Below are positions 1-11,995 of a DNA stretch of 64,000 nucleotides, piece after piece. Under the pieces are notes generated by a model. The model had not been told where the DNA came from, did no database searches, and saw only the letters and a list, made by a program, of their open reading frames with translations. Each line of letters starts with the position of its first letter. Within the stretch, counting starts at the first letter, position 1. Where the stretch lies: positions 62,001 through 126,000 of the forward strand of contig JAAVTG010000039.1 in the NCBI GenBank assembly GCA_011947345.1. Direction: 5' to 3'. The translations under genes and the position numbers were made by a program. The stretch comes from Phytophthora quininea. Lineage: Eukaryota; Oomycota; Peronosporomycetes; Peronosporales; Peronosporaceae.

Positions 1-13
1 TCCACGGCCTCGG

Positions 14-18
14 ATTGG
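14..18. promoter_or_regulatory. Inverted CCAAT box upstream of GRP94
   Basis: ATTGG lies in the context GGATTGGCTGAAA, about 155 bases before the GRP94 start codon. Almost the same string recurs at 58731-58742 near the USP gene. CCAAT elements bind NF-Y-type factors; the assignment here is inference from the motif and its position only. Confidence 0.35.
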
Positions 19-124
19 CTGAAATTCTACCTCGCATTCTGGAATCTCCACGTGGCCGCATTCGTCGAAACGACGTCTAAAAACCTAGAAAGATCGCTTT
101 TTGCTGGTCAAAGTGCGCGGCGGA

Positions 125-139
125 CTCATTTTCCCATTT
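125..139 (+). promoter_or_regulatory. Oomycete Inr/FPR-type core promoter of GRP94
   Basis: The string CTCATTTTCCCATTT closely resembles the oomycete core promoter, an initiator (TCATTYY) followed directly by the flanking promoter region (CAWTTT). It sits about 35 bases upstream of the ATG at 174, which is where oomycete transcription starts usually lie. The match has one extra C relative to the consensus. Confidence 0.55.
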
Positions 140-173
140 GCCGGATCAAGAAGAAGCTTCACCACCGACTGCC

Positions 174-756
174 ATGCGAGGAGGCCGCCGCTCGTCACTG
201 CTGCTGCTCCTGCTGGGGCTGGCGCTCTGCTACAGCGCTCTACCCACCACCAACGTCCACGCCGAGGTGTCCACGGGCACTGAAGACGTGCTTAAGTAAG
301 TGGAGTGGTTCTTTCATCCTCATCTACGCCTAACACTTTTATTCTTATTCTTCTTGACAGAAGAAACTCGCAGAACCTGGTGGTGGACGAGCTGGACGAC
401 GAGCCGCTGAGCGGCGGCGAGACGTTCGCGTTCCAGGCCGAGGTCTCGCGCCTCATGGACATCCTCATCAACTCGCTGTACCGCACCAAGGAGATCTTCC
501 TGCGCGAGCTTATCTCCAACGCCTCGGATGCGCTGGACAAGATCCGCTTCCTGGCGCTGTCCAACAGCGAGCTGCTGGGCAAGCTCAAGGACCTGGAGAT
601 CCGTATCAGCTTCGACCGCGACGCGCACACGCTCACGATCCGAGACACGGGTGTGGGCATGACCAAGGATGATCTGGTCAACAACCTGGGCACGGTGGCC
701 AAGTCCGGCACCGCCAACTTCGTCGAGGCCATGCAGGCTGGTGTCGACGACAGCAG

Positions 757-787
<31 letters not shown>

Positions 788-2806
788 TCGGTCTACCTCG
801 TGGCCGACCGCGTGCGCGTCATCAGCAAGCACCACGACGACGCCCAGTACATTTGGGAGTCGGACGCCAACGCGTCCTTCACGATCGCCAAGGACCCACG
901 CGGTGACACACTGGGACGTGGCACAGAGATCACGCTGTTCCTCAAACCTGACGCCACGGAGTTCCAGGACCAAGAGAAGCTCAAGAACCTCGTTGGACAC
1001 TACAGCGAGTTCATTACTTTCCCCATCTACGTTAACTCGAGCTCTACTGAGACCTATGAGGTTGAAGAGGAGCCGACGGAGGTTGAAGAGACCAAGGACG
1101 AAGATTCAAAGGAGACTGAGAAGACTGGAGAGGAAGACGAAGAGCTGGAGGCCGTAGAGGAAGACGATGAAGAGAAGGCCCCTAAGACACGCACGGAGAC
1201 ACGCACAGTGTGGAACTGGGAGCGCGTGAATGAAGTCAAGGCCATCTGGACGCGCTCCAAGGACGACATTAGCGACGACGAGTACGAGAACTTCTACCAC
1301 TCACTGCAAAAGACGGACAGCACGGATCCGCTGACGTGGATCCATTTCCAGGCGGAAGGAGAGATTGAGTTCAAGTCCATCTTGTACGTACCTGGCCAAG
1401 CCCCGAACGACCTCTACACGCGCTTTGAGAACAAGAATGCGGAAATTAAGCTGTATGTCCGCAAGGTGCTGATCACTGACGACTTCGACGACTTCCTGCC
1501 GCGATACCTCAACTTCATTGCTGGTGTGGTAGACTCGGACGACTTGCCTATCAACGTTTCTCGCGAAACTCTCCAGGAGAACAAAATCCTGCGTGTTATC
1601 CGCAAGAAGCTGGTGCGGAAGGTCCTCGAGATGCTGCGTAAACTGGCGGAGAACGACGAGGGTGACGAGGAGGAGGAGGAGGAGGAGGAAGACGACGCGG
1701 AGTCGACCGACTCGACCGACGCAGAGTCGGAGGAAGCCGAGGAAACTGAGGCTGATGCCGAGGAGGACGGAAACGCGTCTTACAACAAGTTCTGGGAAGA
1801 ATTTGGCAAGAACATCAAGCTTGGCGTGATGGACGACCCTGCTAACAAGGCGAAGCTGGTGAAGTTGCTTCGCTTCGTGTCGAGCGACAGTGATGGCAAG
1901 TTGCTGTCTCTGGAACAGTACGTGGACCGCATGAAGGACTGGCAGGACTCCATCTACTACATCGCTGCTGAGCGTCGAGGCGTGCGAGAAGTCTCCTTCA
2001 TGGAGAAGATGCGTGCGAAGGGTCTGGAGGTGCTCTACTTTGTCGACACCCTCGATGAGTACATGGTATCGCACATTGCTGACTACGACGGCAAGAAGCT
2101 GGTGTCCATTACGAAGGAGGGCATCAAATTCGGCGATGAGGACGAGTCTCTGGTGCAGAAGCGCGAGAAGCTGTACGCGGACAAGTACGAGGCGCTCACG
2201 ACCGCGCTGAAGACGCTGTATGCGGGCAAGATCTCGCGTGTAACCATGTCCCAGCGTGTGGTGGACTCGCCTGCCGTTATGGTGACATCGCAGTGGGGAT
2301 ACTCGGCCAATATGCAGCGTATCATCAAGGCGCAGACGTTTGCGAAGGGCGACTCCAACTCCCCGATGTATGGCACCAGCTCTGCGATCCTGGAGCTTAA
2401 CCCTCGTCACCCCATCGTCTCTAAGCTCAACGACCTCATGGCGAGCGATCCTGAGAAGGAGGAGACCAAGGACTTGGCGTGGTTGCTGTACGACACTGCT
2501 CTTGTCAACTCTGGCTTTGACATGGATGATTCCAGCCACTTTTCAGCTCGTGTGCATCGCATCATGAAGAATAGCATGGGTCTGGACAGCTTGGAATTGG
2601 AGCCTGAAATCGAGGTCCCGGAGGAGGAAGAGGTTGTCGAAGAGGTGGAGGAAGCGACGGACCTGGACGATGCGGAAGAGGCCGCAGCAGTTCCTGAGGA
2701 GGAAGACGTTGAGGAGGCGGAAGCTGAAGAAGCCGAGGCCATCGCTGAAGAGGATGCTAAGGAAGACGATGAGTCTGCTGCCGTTGACGAGAAGGACGAG
2801 CTATAG
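174..2806 (+). CDS. HSP90B1: Endoplasmin / GRP94, ER-resident HSP90 chaperone
   Basis: ATP-dependent chaperone of the ER lumen, folding secreted and membrane proteins. There are two exons: 174-295 and 361-2806, with a 65-base GTAAG...ACAG intron. The spliced product is about 855 residues. Exon 1 supplies a signal peptide with a leucine-rich core (residues 8-20). The HSP90 N-domain follows, with [23 protein letters not shown] and GQFGVGFYS, which carry the ATP-site residues. Then come an acidic charged linker, the middle domain ([14 protein letters not shown]) and the C-terminal dimerisation domain. The protein ends in KDEL, the ER retrieval signal. A long glutamate/aspartate-rich insert interrupts the middle domain, coded around 1650-1770. 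No frame break was found. It converges on CFAP58, with only about 100 bases between the two stop codons. Confidence 0.96.
1667..1690 (+). repeat. GAG trinucleotide run coding polyglutamate
   Basis: Seven GAG codons and one GAA encode eight consecutive glutamates inside the acidic insert of GRP94. Such purine triplet runs are prone to length change by replication slippage. Confidence 0.9.
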
Positions 2807-2910
2807 AAGTGTACTCTGCCTGCATGATGTAAGTTTGAGTTCACTTCTAATCGCTGCAACACAACGTTCATTTCCAAGAAGAACAAGAACGCGTTGATGA
2901 TATGAATATA

Positions 2911-5745
2911 CTATTGATTGAGGCTAAAGCCGCCGCCGACGAAGCGGTTAGCTGCCGCGATGGCGAGCTGCCTCTGTGATTCTGCGGGACTTGGTCGGAT
3001 GACTTTGGCGTTGTTGTTTGGGAGATTTGGTAGCTGTGTTTGCTGGGATTGCTGCTGGTTCCGCGAACCTATAATGACGGGTTGTTTGTCCTTCATCTTC
3101 GCCTCCAGCTTCTTCTTGTAGTATTTGCGCTTGAACTCGTGCAGCTCTCGAGCAAGTCGCTCGATCTCAAACTTTAACTCGTGCTCCTTGGCCTGGAACA
3201 TATTCTGCTCGCTGAGCAAACTCTTGAGCTGCTTCTCCTTTTCACGGACAATTTGTTGGTACCAGCTGAGCTGCTCTGCTACTTCCGGTCCAGGCTGCCG
3301 TGCCAGGATCGCCTTCAACTCCTGGTATAACTTTTCCTTTTCCTGATTCACAAGCTCCTTCTCCACGACCTCCTCCGTCTTCTGGATGAGGCGCTTTTGC
3401 AGCGTCTGGATCTTTTGCAGCAACTCGTACGTCGCTGGGTCGCTACCTTCCAGCTTACGCCAGCGATGCACGTTCATAGGATTTTCCAGCTCCTCAGACA
3501 ATGCTTTCACCTTTGTCTTCTCCTGCAGTAACTCTCGCTGTAGGTGGTATACTTCACGCTTGAGTTCATCCCCTTGGCCAACTTGGTGTTTAGCAATATA
3601 GAGCTCACGCTTCAGATCTGTCACCTTTAGCTTGAGCACGCGAATGTCCTGCAATCGTTCTTGGTACTGCGCTTCACCTTTGCTAAGCGTCGATTGCTGA
3701 ATCTTAAGCTTCTCGTAAAGCAGTGCTAGTTCATCGTTGCGCCGGATGAGCTGCGTCCCCAAAATGTCACGCTCGTTAATGACCTGGTCGTACTCTTTGC
3801 GCTGTTCAAGAGCTTCATCATCCATACGCCGTATTAGAGTGCTCAGCTTCCGCACTTCGGCGTCCTGGTTGTTGATCGTTTCCTCGTTCGCAGCTAGGAG
3901 AGCTCGCAGGCGTGCAAGCTCGCTCTTATGCTGCTCTTTCTGCTTCTCCACCTTCTGGTGGTCAAAATGCTCTTTCACAAGAGCCACGTCTTTCGCAGCG
4001 ACTTCTTCCTTCAACTGCTCAATTTGGTGCGTAAGGATCTTGAATTTGCGCTTCATCTCCGCAATCTCATCTTGCGATTCGATGAGGTTCTTGCTGTACA
4101 GATTGCGCTCGCTTCGTACAGCCTCATACAGCTGCTGTTGTTGCTTGAGCTTGGTCTCGCCCTCGTGCACTTTCTTCTGCAAGTCGTGGTTGCGCATCTC
4201 TTTCAATTTCGCCTCCTCTTCAGCTTGCAATACAGCTTGCGCTGCTCAGCAGCCTCCATGCCATACTTTTCACGCTCCTTTTCGAGCTGATAAATAAGTT
4301 TACGTTGTTTGGACGCTTCTTGCTTAAACCCAGCCAGCTCTTGCTCGAGGTTTTTGGCGACCCGCTCGTTCGTTTTGATTTCATCCTGCGCACGACGAAC
4401 TTTACCCTCTGCCTTCAGAGTCTGCTTGACCTGCATTGCCTTTTCGCGTTCTAAAGCCTCGAGCTCCGTGCGCTGGTGGTCCTCGTTGATTTTGTCCACA
4501 TCGAGATCGTGCTGCATGCTCTTAATTTGCGTTTGCAAGACAATCTTCGACGTATGTTCGCCTTCGAGCTTCTCCTCCAGCTGCTGCAGAAGTCGCTTCT
4601 CCTTGTCAAGTTTGCGCTCCACAGTGCCCTTCTCTAGCTTTATGCGGTGGATTTCGTCATGGCGGGCCTTCAGATCGTTTTCCAAATTACGCCGCTCCAC
4701 TTCAAGCTGCATGGTCTTGTCACTCTGTTCGTTGAGCAAATCTGTGAGCTTCTGAGTCCGCCCGAAGAGCGTCTCGTAGTCGCGAACATACTTGTCCATA
4801 GTGCTGCGCGATTCAGCCAGTTGCTTCTCAAATGCAGCTACTTGTGTTTGCAGCCGCGTAATCTCCGTAGCCCCTTGAGTTTGCTCGGTTGTTTTCTTCT
4901 CGAGTTTGCTCTTTACATCCTTAATCTCTTTTTCCAATCGTTCCTTGCGTCGTAGCTCACGCTCTTGTTCGGCTGCCTTCATCGCAAGTTGGTCTTTCAG
5001 AGCCTGGATATCACTCTTTGAGAGGCAGCCAAGGCGTCCATATCCCCAAGCGGCGATGAAGTTCCTGTATCCGTTCATAATCCTTCTTAGCATTGATCTC
5101 GTGCTCCTCATTAGCGCGCATCAACTCCTCCTTGGCTCGCATCACTTCCTTAAGCATGCTCTCTTGACCAGCACTCAGTCCCGTGCCTTGCTCCACAAGC
5201 CGACCAAGATTCACAATCTCGTCCTTGAGCTGCTGAATGGTTTCTTTGGCGCGTAATTCCTTCTCGTGCGAAGCATCCACCATCTTCCAGGCCTTCTCCA
5301 TCTCCTTCTTTAGAGACGCAATGCTAGCTTGATCTTCCTGCGAAAGCTTTAGCGCGGTTTGCACCTTGGCAGCATTGTTGATGATCTCTGCATTCAGCTC
5401 GCGGCATTTCTTGATGAGCTTTTTCTCTTGGCCGTTCGACTTCTTCAATGCTCGATGAAGCTTCTCGTACTCCAGACGAAATCGCTCCAAACTCTTGTCA
5501 CCTTCGAGCTCGGCTAGCACTTCCTGGAAATCGTTTTCTAGAGCCTCAAGTGAAGTGGCTTCCAATCCTCCATCATCTGCTAGTTTCCCATCGGACAGCA
5601 CTGACGGTTCCTCGGGCCCACCTCCGGCAGCTTCAAATACGTCCGGCGATCTGCTGCTCATGCTGAGCTTTGTCGCACCCGACGCAACACACTCGGATGG
5701 AAGCGACACCAAGCGCAGACTTGGCCTGTTGTCGTTTCCTTCCAA
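2911..5745 (-). CDS. CFAP58: Cilia- and flagella-associated protein 58 (coiled coil)
   Basis: Axonemal coiled-coil protein needed for assembly of motile flagella. Intronless, about 945 residues once three frame breaks are resolved. Family-specific stretches recalled from animal CFAP58 (CCDC147) include ALKLSQEDQ near the N-terminus, then RNDELALLYEK, NPMNVHRWRKLE, TLQKRLI and ARQPGPE, and the C-terminal VGGGFSL. Almost the whole chain is heptad-type coiled coil. The frame is lost near 5045 (G run), 5025 (A run) and 4228; each needs one added base. A CFAP58 gene fits an organism with flagellated zoospores. Lineages that lost flagella would lose it, but the breaks match the error pattern seen in housekeeping genes all along the window, so I do not call it a pseudogene. 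Confidence 0.93.
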
Positions 5746-6011
5746 CTAAAGCGGTCTTCAACTCCAACACAGATGCCGCTTTTGGACCAGTATTTTTATC
5801 GGGTCATCTTCATCTACAAACATAACATTATTCGAAGCTTGCTGTTGAATTTCGTACCTTGGCTAGGAGAAGTACCATAGAACGATAACGTCAAAACAAG
5901 TGAGCCTGAGTGCACATGAACAGCGGAAGTTAGCTACTGATACGTTTTGATTGACGAGTTGCTGCAGAGGTGGTTAAATTGCTTTGGAGTCACGGGCTGG
6001 AAGCTCGGTTG

Positions 6012-7241
6012 CTATTGCTGCACGTCCCAGATCTCGGCAAACAATTCAATGACGTCGCCAAGGCGCATACGCTGCGGCAAGTCGAAAGTCCGACGCACGG
6101 ACGACAGCCCATCAAATAGCAAGTGAGCAGGTACCGGCGGTGGGCGGGGAGGACTGCATCATAACGACAAGAACATGTCAATACACACGGAGTAGCTACT
6201 GTCAATAGTCCACATACCGAGTCTGTGTGGCAGTGAGCCACGCCCCGCGAGATTCCTGCCATGTGCGCAAACCTACATTGAGGAACGGCCCATTGCGACC
6301 TTGCGGCCACCATGGGTCTGTATCGCTGGTGGCCGCAGCCACCTGGAAGCGATGAAGGTGCTGCACCAACCAGTCCAAAATCTCGGAGATCGCCTGCGTG
6401 GCGGCGTCTTCGTCCGTGATGTTGGAGAACGCGAAGCCGCTCTGCTGGTTCACGAATAGCGAGGCCTTCAGCGCAGTTGCTGTCATTGGGTTTGCAGCGC
6501 ACGACTGTAACAAGAACTGATACTGCTCCACCACATCAAACACATCCACAATAAATATCCAACCCTCATCAATCCAAAACATCTTCAACGTACAGCTTCA
6601 GACGCCGCGTAAGGTGATCGCTCGCCCAATTGCAACAACAACGGGATAATCACCGGCTCGCCATCCGCCGTCTCTACTTTATCCGTCGGCTCCACCGGTT
6701 TCCACGCCAATTGGCCCTTGGGGCACATGGCGACGACGCAATCTAACGCCGCAGCCTTCTCCATCGAAAGTTTGATGGCTAAATCTGCGCCGGCCCCAAC
6801 GCCGCAGTAGCCCACACGTTGAATATCGTGCTTCTGCTTCAAATAGAGCGCCGCCTGTTGCACAATCGCCACCAGCTCCTCTGTGGTCTCTGCTGGCGTC
6901 TTCCCTCCTGGTACAGATCCAGCACCAGCACCTTGTAGCCCTGCTCGGCCAGCTTGTCGGCAAACGAAATGGTAGTGAGGCCGAAGCGGTCGGTCGTTCC
7001 GTTATCTGCAGCGAAGGCGCGACTCACGCGGCTCTGCTCGGCCACGAACACGACGCCCGTGACGACGCGGCCGATGTGCGAGGCGGGGGCCACGAAGTAC
7101 GCATCCTGCAGCCGGCCCTGGAGGCCTGACGGAGAGTCCACGGGCGTTCGTGTGCACAGAGGAGCAGTCCAGCGGGAACTGCAGTGTCGCGCCCGCTCCG
7201 GCGTACAGGAAGCGCGGCCGCACGATGCCCGAGATGCTCAT
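6012..7241 (-). CDS. Dienelactone-hydrolase-like alpha/beta hydrolase
   Basis: Predicted hydrolase of unknown substrate. There are three exons (7241-6594, 6504-6218, 6153-6012), with introns of 89 and 64 bases that start GTACGT and GTATGT and end ACAG and GCAG. The product is about 358 residues. The DLH-like core has a first strand ending in VLVLDLY and a nucleophile elbow GYCGVGAG with the family cysteine instead of serine. The C-terminal third, after residue about 215, is not recognisable; it contains a tryptophan-rich patch (DPWW) and ends LFAEIWDVQQ. One base appears extra near 7145 (C run) and one missing near 6905 (G run). Divergent from SEC62, 231 bases away. The DLH assignment is good; the reaction is unknown. 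Confidence 0.72.
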
Positions 7242-7472
7242 GTTGGCTCGCGCGAGGTGTGGGGGTTCCGTCCGAAAAAGTAGAACTACATTTAGATAGA
7301 TGCAATTTTGCGATTTGTGACAAGGACTGACACGTCACTGCGTTGTTGGTAAGGGTGTTCGAAGGTATACAAACAGCAAGCTTATTTTCGCGACGTTGCA
7401 GGAATAGGGTCGTTACGAGTCTTTGACCTCATAATCAAACAGGCCACGCGTTGGATCGGAGTCAAGCCCACG

Positions 7473-8469
7473 ATGAGCGCCGCCGAGGAGACCGCCAAGA
7501 CGACGGCCGAGCTGCCGTGGGAGACGGAGAAGGGCCTCCGCAAGATGGCCGACCTGCTGCGCGGCCGCAAGGGCATGCCGTCCGCCACGCCGTGGAGCTG
7601 GGCAAGCGCGTTGAGTACTTCCGTGGCGATCGACTGGCCACGTTCCTGCTGAGCAGCCCCATGGCCAAAAAGTACTTCCCGGAGCTCAAAACCAAGGAGG
7701 ATGTGCACTCGGTGGGTCACGCGCTGGTGCAGGGCAGCTACATCCACCGCTCAGAGCGCGACGCCAAGAACAAGAAGATCCTGAAGCCCACCCCCAAGCA
7801 GGACTTTACTCCGGAGGGCTACTACACGTGGATGTACGAGGGCTCCAAGACGCTACGCAACATCATGACGGCCCTGCTGATCATCGGCTTTCTGGTCATC
7901 ACGTGCTTCCCTATCTGGCCGCAGTGGGCCAAGGTGGCGCTCTGGTACATGTCGGTCACGTTCCTCATCTTCATCGCCATCTTCGTGGTGGTCCGACTCT
8001 TCATCTTCTTTATCCTCTGGATGATTGGCTACGAGTACTGGTTGCTGCCCAACATCTTTGACGACAACTTGTCGGTCGCAGACTCGTTCGTCCCGCTCTA
8101 CTCGTTCCGCGCCACAGAGGCTTCCGAGCGTATCTACCGCATCGTTGCACTCGTGGCCTTTGGCGCTTCTGCGTGTGGGTGAAGAATCAGCCCACGGACT
8201 TTGACGAGTACATGGAGCTCACGAAGCAGTTCACGGACGATATTTACAGTGGCAAGCTACTGAGTGACATGTCACAAAAGGACCAGGACAACATTGATGG
8301 CGTCAAGGTTCCGGACCTCGAGGACCTCCTCAAGGACGACGACGAAGAGGAGGACGACCAGGACGCCAAGTTCGCCGACATTTTAGACGAAGACGAGGAG
8401 GAGAACGCGAAGTTCTCCGAGGCGGCCGAGGACGACGAGGAAGAAGTCGTCGTTGACCGGGATTTGTAG
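7473..8469 (+). CDS. SEC62: Translocation protein SEC62
   Basis: Subunit of the SEC61/62/63 complex that drives post-translational import into the ER. Intronless, about 332 residues. The cytosolic N-domain (VEYFRGDRLATFL) is typical. It is followed by two close membrane helices (about residues 130-150 and 160-185) separated by a short loop, then FWxxPN-like WLLPNIF, and a strongly acidic C-terminus. Two breaks (near 7580 and 8165) each need one added base, after which the frame is continuous to the stop. Yeast and animal SEC62 have the same order of domains. No ER retrieval signal is obvious. Confidence 0.9.
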
Positions 8470-8630
8470 GATGGAGTCTGTAGACAGACTACCGGACAAG
8501 GAATATAAATCCCATCTAGTATTATCTGCGTACGTTGATGAGGTTGGTAGTTGCTGGAATCTGATTAAGCCAGCCAAACGCACATGCAATCCATGCAAAC
8601 AGCCTCAAGTAAGAAGCCCGGTCGTCACTT

Positions 8631-10444
8631 TCACTGCCACGGTCTCAGAGTGACCTCGTCGTAGACGACGCCGTTGCGATTCAAGACAAATTGCACCGTC
8701 ATGGACTGTTCGGTCGAGTCAATGCGCAAATAGCCCCAATCGTTCACGTGGCTCACACTCCACTCACCCAGCTTCTTCGAGAACCCTTGCTTTTCCAAAC
8801 CAGCACCTGCGGATCCAACAATAATGTGCACCGGACCCTTACCATCCGTTGTACACTTTCCATTGCGAACAGCACAGCTGCGCTCGTACGAGTGCTGGTG
8901 GCCCACCAACATCAAGTTCACTTTGTATTCCCACAGCAAGTCTTCCACTTCTTGGCGGAAATGAAGAGATATGCTTTTGTCCTGGTTCTCGCCGAGCTGC
9001 GTCGTGTACATCATTCGGTGCGCGGTGAGTACGACCCACGGTGTTTTCTTGCGATCCACGTTCTTTAAATCGTTTTCCAGCCACTTGTACTGCTTTGAGC
9101 CGCGAGTCCAATCATGTTCTGACGAAATCTGAATGACGTGCACACCGCCGTAGTCGAACGAGTACCAGTAAATGCTGTTGCCGTTGGCTGGAGCGTCCCA
9201 GCGGTAGTACATTGGTACAGAGCACTCACCCGACGAATCTTCGCCGTAGTTTGCCCAGTCGGGGTGGAAATTCATGCGTCCATCAGACCCAGCAGCCCCA
9301 CTGGGGTCATTGGCACCACCCGTCATGTAGTCGTACTCATGATTGCCGATACTCACCATATATGGCACTCTTGAAGCGTACGGCTCAATGATATGGAAGA
9401 ACTCATCCCACATGTGAGCGTGGCCTCGGGCGTAGCTGATGTCGCCAAAGTGCAGGAGAAAGTTATCGTAGCCGTCCATCACGTCTTGGTACGAGCGGAC
9501 AGCAGTGGACGTAGCAGCAGGAGCTGGATCCACGCCCATGTCAGCATACGCAATGAACTTGGCGTTCTTGACAACCTCATCCGGCCGACTCATGAAGGAG
9601 TAGACCGAGCTCCATCCATCTTTATCGCTGCCAAACCTGTAGAAGTATCGTGTCCCGAGCTTTAGTTTCTTCAGAATGACCTTGTGCATGTTGCCTGGGT
9701 CGCGGAACCACTGTTGGCTTGTGAGATTAGCCGGCTTGTTGCACAAGTCAGTGGCCTTGTATGTTTTGTAGGTTCCTGCAGCTTGTTGCGTCAATGCTGA
9801 TGGGTCCAGTCCGTACTTCACCACCGGCGTCTCGTCCGATGCCGAGTTGAACATCACCGACATTTCATTAACGTTGGTCGTAAATGCAATGTGTCCTTGC
9901 TTCGGGGCAGTGAATTTCTCTATCATTCCAACTTCCAGCTTGGCGATGGAGGCGTAGTCGTTCCCACGTGGCTGGAAGTGGAAGTACTCCACCGTGTAGT
10001 TGCAGCGCATCATAAACAGTGAAGAAGCGCACGGAATTGGGTTCCGTTGAGCCTTCGTTCTCCGGCCCATTGGCGTCGGTCACGCCAATCTTCACCAGGA
10101 AGTCTCGGTCGTGGGATTTGGGGCCGCAGCTCAGCCGAGGAAGTCCGTCTCGTGTGGACTCTGGACGCCGCTCCAGGACACCACCAGGTCCTCGCCGTCT
10201 TTTAATAGTGGGGTGTCGCGATCAGCACCACGTTATTCGTCTGCATCTCCATATCTTGACCTACGTCGTCACCGAGAAACATCGCATGTTCTAAGTCCCA
10301 CACCGAACCTTTTAAAGGCGCCACGGGGTGTCTCTCGGCTCGCAACGCATCGTGCAAGGTGTCAGCATAGCGATAAGCGATCGGGGGCTTGTCGCCCAGC
10401 ACGGCGGCAGCTGGTAGAGCCGCGAGAAGCAGAGAGCGGAACAT
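8631..10444 (-). CDS. Purple acid phosphatase, secreted (ACP7-like)
   Basis: Binuclear metallophosphoesterase that removes phosphate from esters outside the cell or in the secretory path. Intronless, about 604 residues. A signal peptide (LLLAALPAAAVLG) begins at the ATG at 10444. A fibronectin-III-like domain precedes the catalytic domain. The five metal-binding motifs are visible in order: ADMG, HFGDISYARG, GNHEYD, LTAHR and GHQHSYER. That is the full PAP set. Three frame breaks fall in the N-terminal 150 residues, near 10208 and 10130 (one base missing each) and 10028 (one extra T). The catalytic part is one clean frame. Divergent from cyclin C, 145 bases apart. Confidence 0.92.
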
Positions 10445-10589
10445 CACCACGAGGGGGCTTCTTCTGTCCGAAATGAATCAGTTCAACTTCGAGATCGCGC
10501 CAATTGGTATGCTTGTTTTGGTGAATATGAATTTTAACCAGTGAGAGGTCGTATACAATTGTGTATTGGAGTTGCTCTGCACGGCGACG

Positions 10590-11995
10590 ATGGGGATGAA
10601 CTTCTGGCACTCGACGCACTAGTACGTGGCTGTGGAGGCACGACGCTGGGCCGATGCAGCGAGATTTAATGCAGAAGATGTCTGTCTTGTTGTTGGCGCA
10701 GTCTGTACTGGATGAAGGACGTGACCAAGGCCGACCTGCGCAAGAGGAACCCACTGGACCGCAAGCACCTGACGGAGGACGAGATCGACAGCATCCACCT
10801 CGCCAATATATCGCGTACGTATTTGTCCACGCTATAGTGATGCACAGTCGTCTTGGTGTTACGTGCTTGATGCATTGCAGTCCTGGAGGAGATTGGCCCC
10901 CGCCTACGCGTCCGCCAGATCATTATTTATACGGCGATTATCTTCTACCGACGTTTCTACCAAACGTAAGAACTCGTTGGGAGGCTACGAAGCTCTAAGG
11001 GTGTCTCAGCTAATTGCCTCCTTGCGTGCTGTTCTGGGGATATGCGTCTGCAGGCAGAGCTTCGTGAACTTTGACCCGCATCTGGTGGTTGGCACCGTGT
11101 TCTTCTTGGCGTCCAAGGTGGAAGAGAGTCAGCTGTCGCTCACGACGGTCGCGTCCGTGCTTCATCATTACACGGCGAGTACGTGGCTCTGCGAACCGAT
11201 GAAGCGTAAAGATGCACTGCTTGTCTAACATAGCGCATTCGTTACGCTACTGCTGCAGTTGGTGTCGACGAGGATGAATCCATGTACACATTCCAGGACA
11301 AGGATATCCTCGAGTGCGAGTTCTACGTGATCGAGGCGCTGCAATTCGATTTGATCCTGCACCACCCGTTTCCGTCGCTCCTCCAGTACGTAAATGCACC
11401 CACAGGGTGCTTCTTTCACCAGTCTTTTGCTACATTTTCTACATTGTACCGGCTACTAACAATCGCACGACTGGTGACTGTAGGTTTCTGGACGAGTTTG
11501 AAATTCATGAAGAGTGTCTACAGCTCGCGTGGTAAGTTCTGTCCAGCTGTAGGCTACGAGTTGTCGAATTTTGGTGGGAAACTCTGCTAACTTAACTTTC
11601 TTGTCGCGCGTTGTGGTGGTGCCGTGTAGGCAACTCGTGCAGTACTCGTATCGGACCGACATCATCTTTCTGTACCCGCCGTTCATGGTGGCGTACGCCG
11701 CTGCCTACATTTCGTGTCGGGACGCGGGATACGACGCGGCACAGGTGTTTGCCACTGTCAACATCAAGAAGGACCTGCTGCTGAAGGTTGTGGGGAGTTC
11801 CAGGAAGCAGTCGAGGGCGAGAAGAAATTGCACGGTGTGCAGCAGACAGCTCTGGAAAAGCTCGAGGAGATCACCCCAGACGCCACGGCTGCTGAGGCGG
11901 AGGCCCCCACCCCGTCAGTGCCAGTACCAGCATTGCACCCGCCGAGAAGTGAGATTGCACAAATCGGATACCACCAGCCGAGCCGTCACAAATAG
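10590..11995 (+). CDS. CCNC: Cyclin C, Mediator kinase-module cyclin
   Basis: Partner of CDK8 in the Mediator kinase module. There are seven exons: 10590-10621, 10702-10814, 10881-10965, 11054-11178, 11259-11385, 11484-11531 and 11630-11995. All junctions are GT-AG and all phases agree. The product is about 298 residues. It starts MGMNFWHSTHYLYW, matching the NFW..SSHY start of cyclin C. The cyclin box has FYRRFYQ and FFLASKVEE, and the second fold LQFDLILHHPFPSL. One G is missing from the G run at 11792-11795, after which the tail EFQEAVEGEKKL follows in frame. The short extension rich in Ala, Thr and Pro after residue 265 is not conserved. Confidence 0.93.

Noticed and set aside
1301..2539. 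412-codon open frame antisense to GRP94
   Set aside because: It mirrors a strongly biased GC-rich coding strand; no motif, and the sense gene is certain.
2911..5745. CFAP58 as a pseudogene in a lineage without flagella
   Set aside because: Its three breaks are one-base losses like those in essential genes such as RAPTOR and NAD synthetase; the rest is well conserved.
5990..6502. 170-codon minus-strand frame as a separate gene
   Set aside because: It reads through an intron in the wrong frame; the spliced DLH-like gene explains the region with correct phases.
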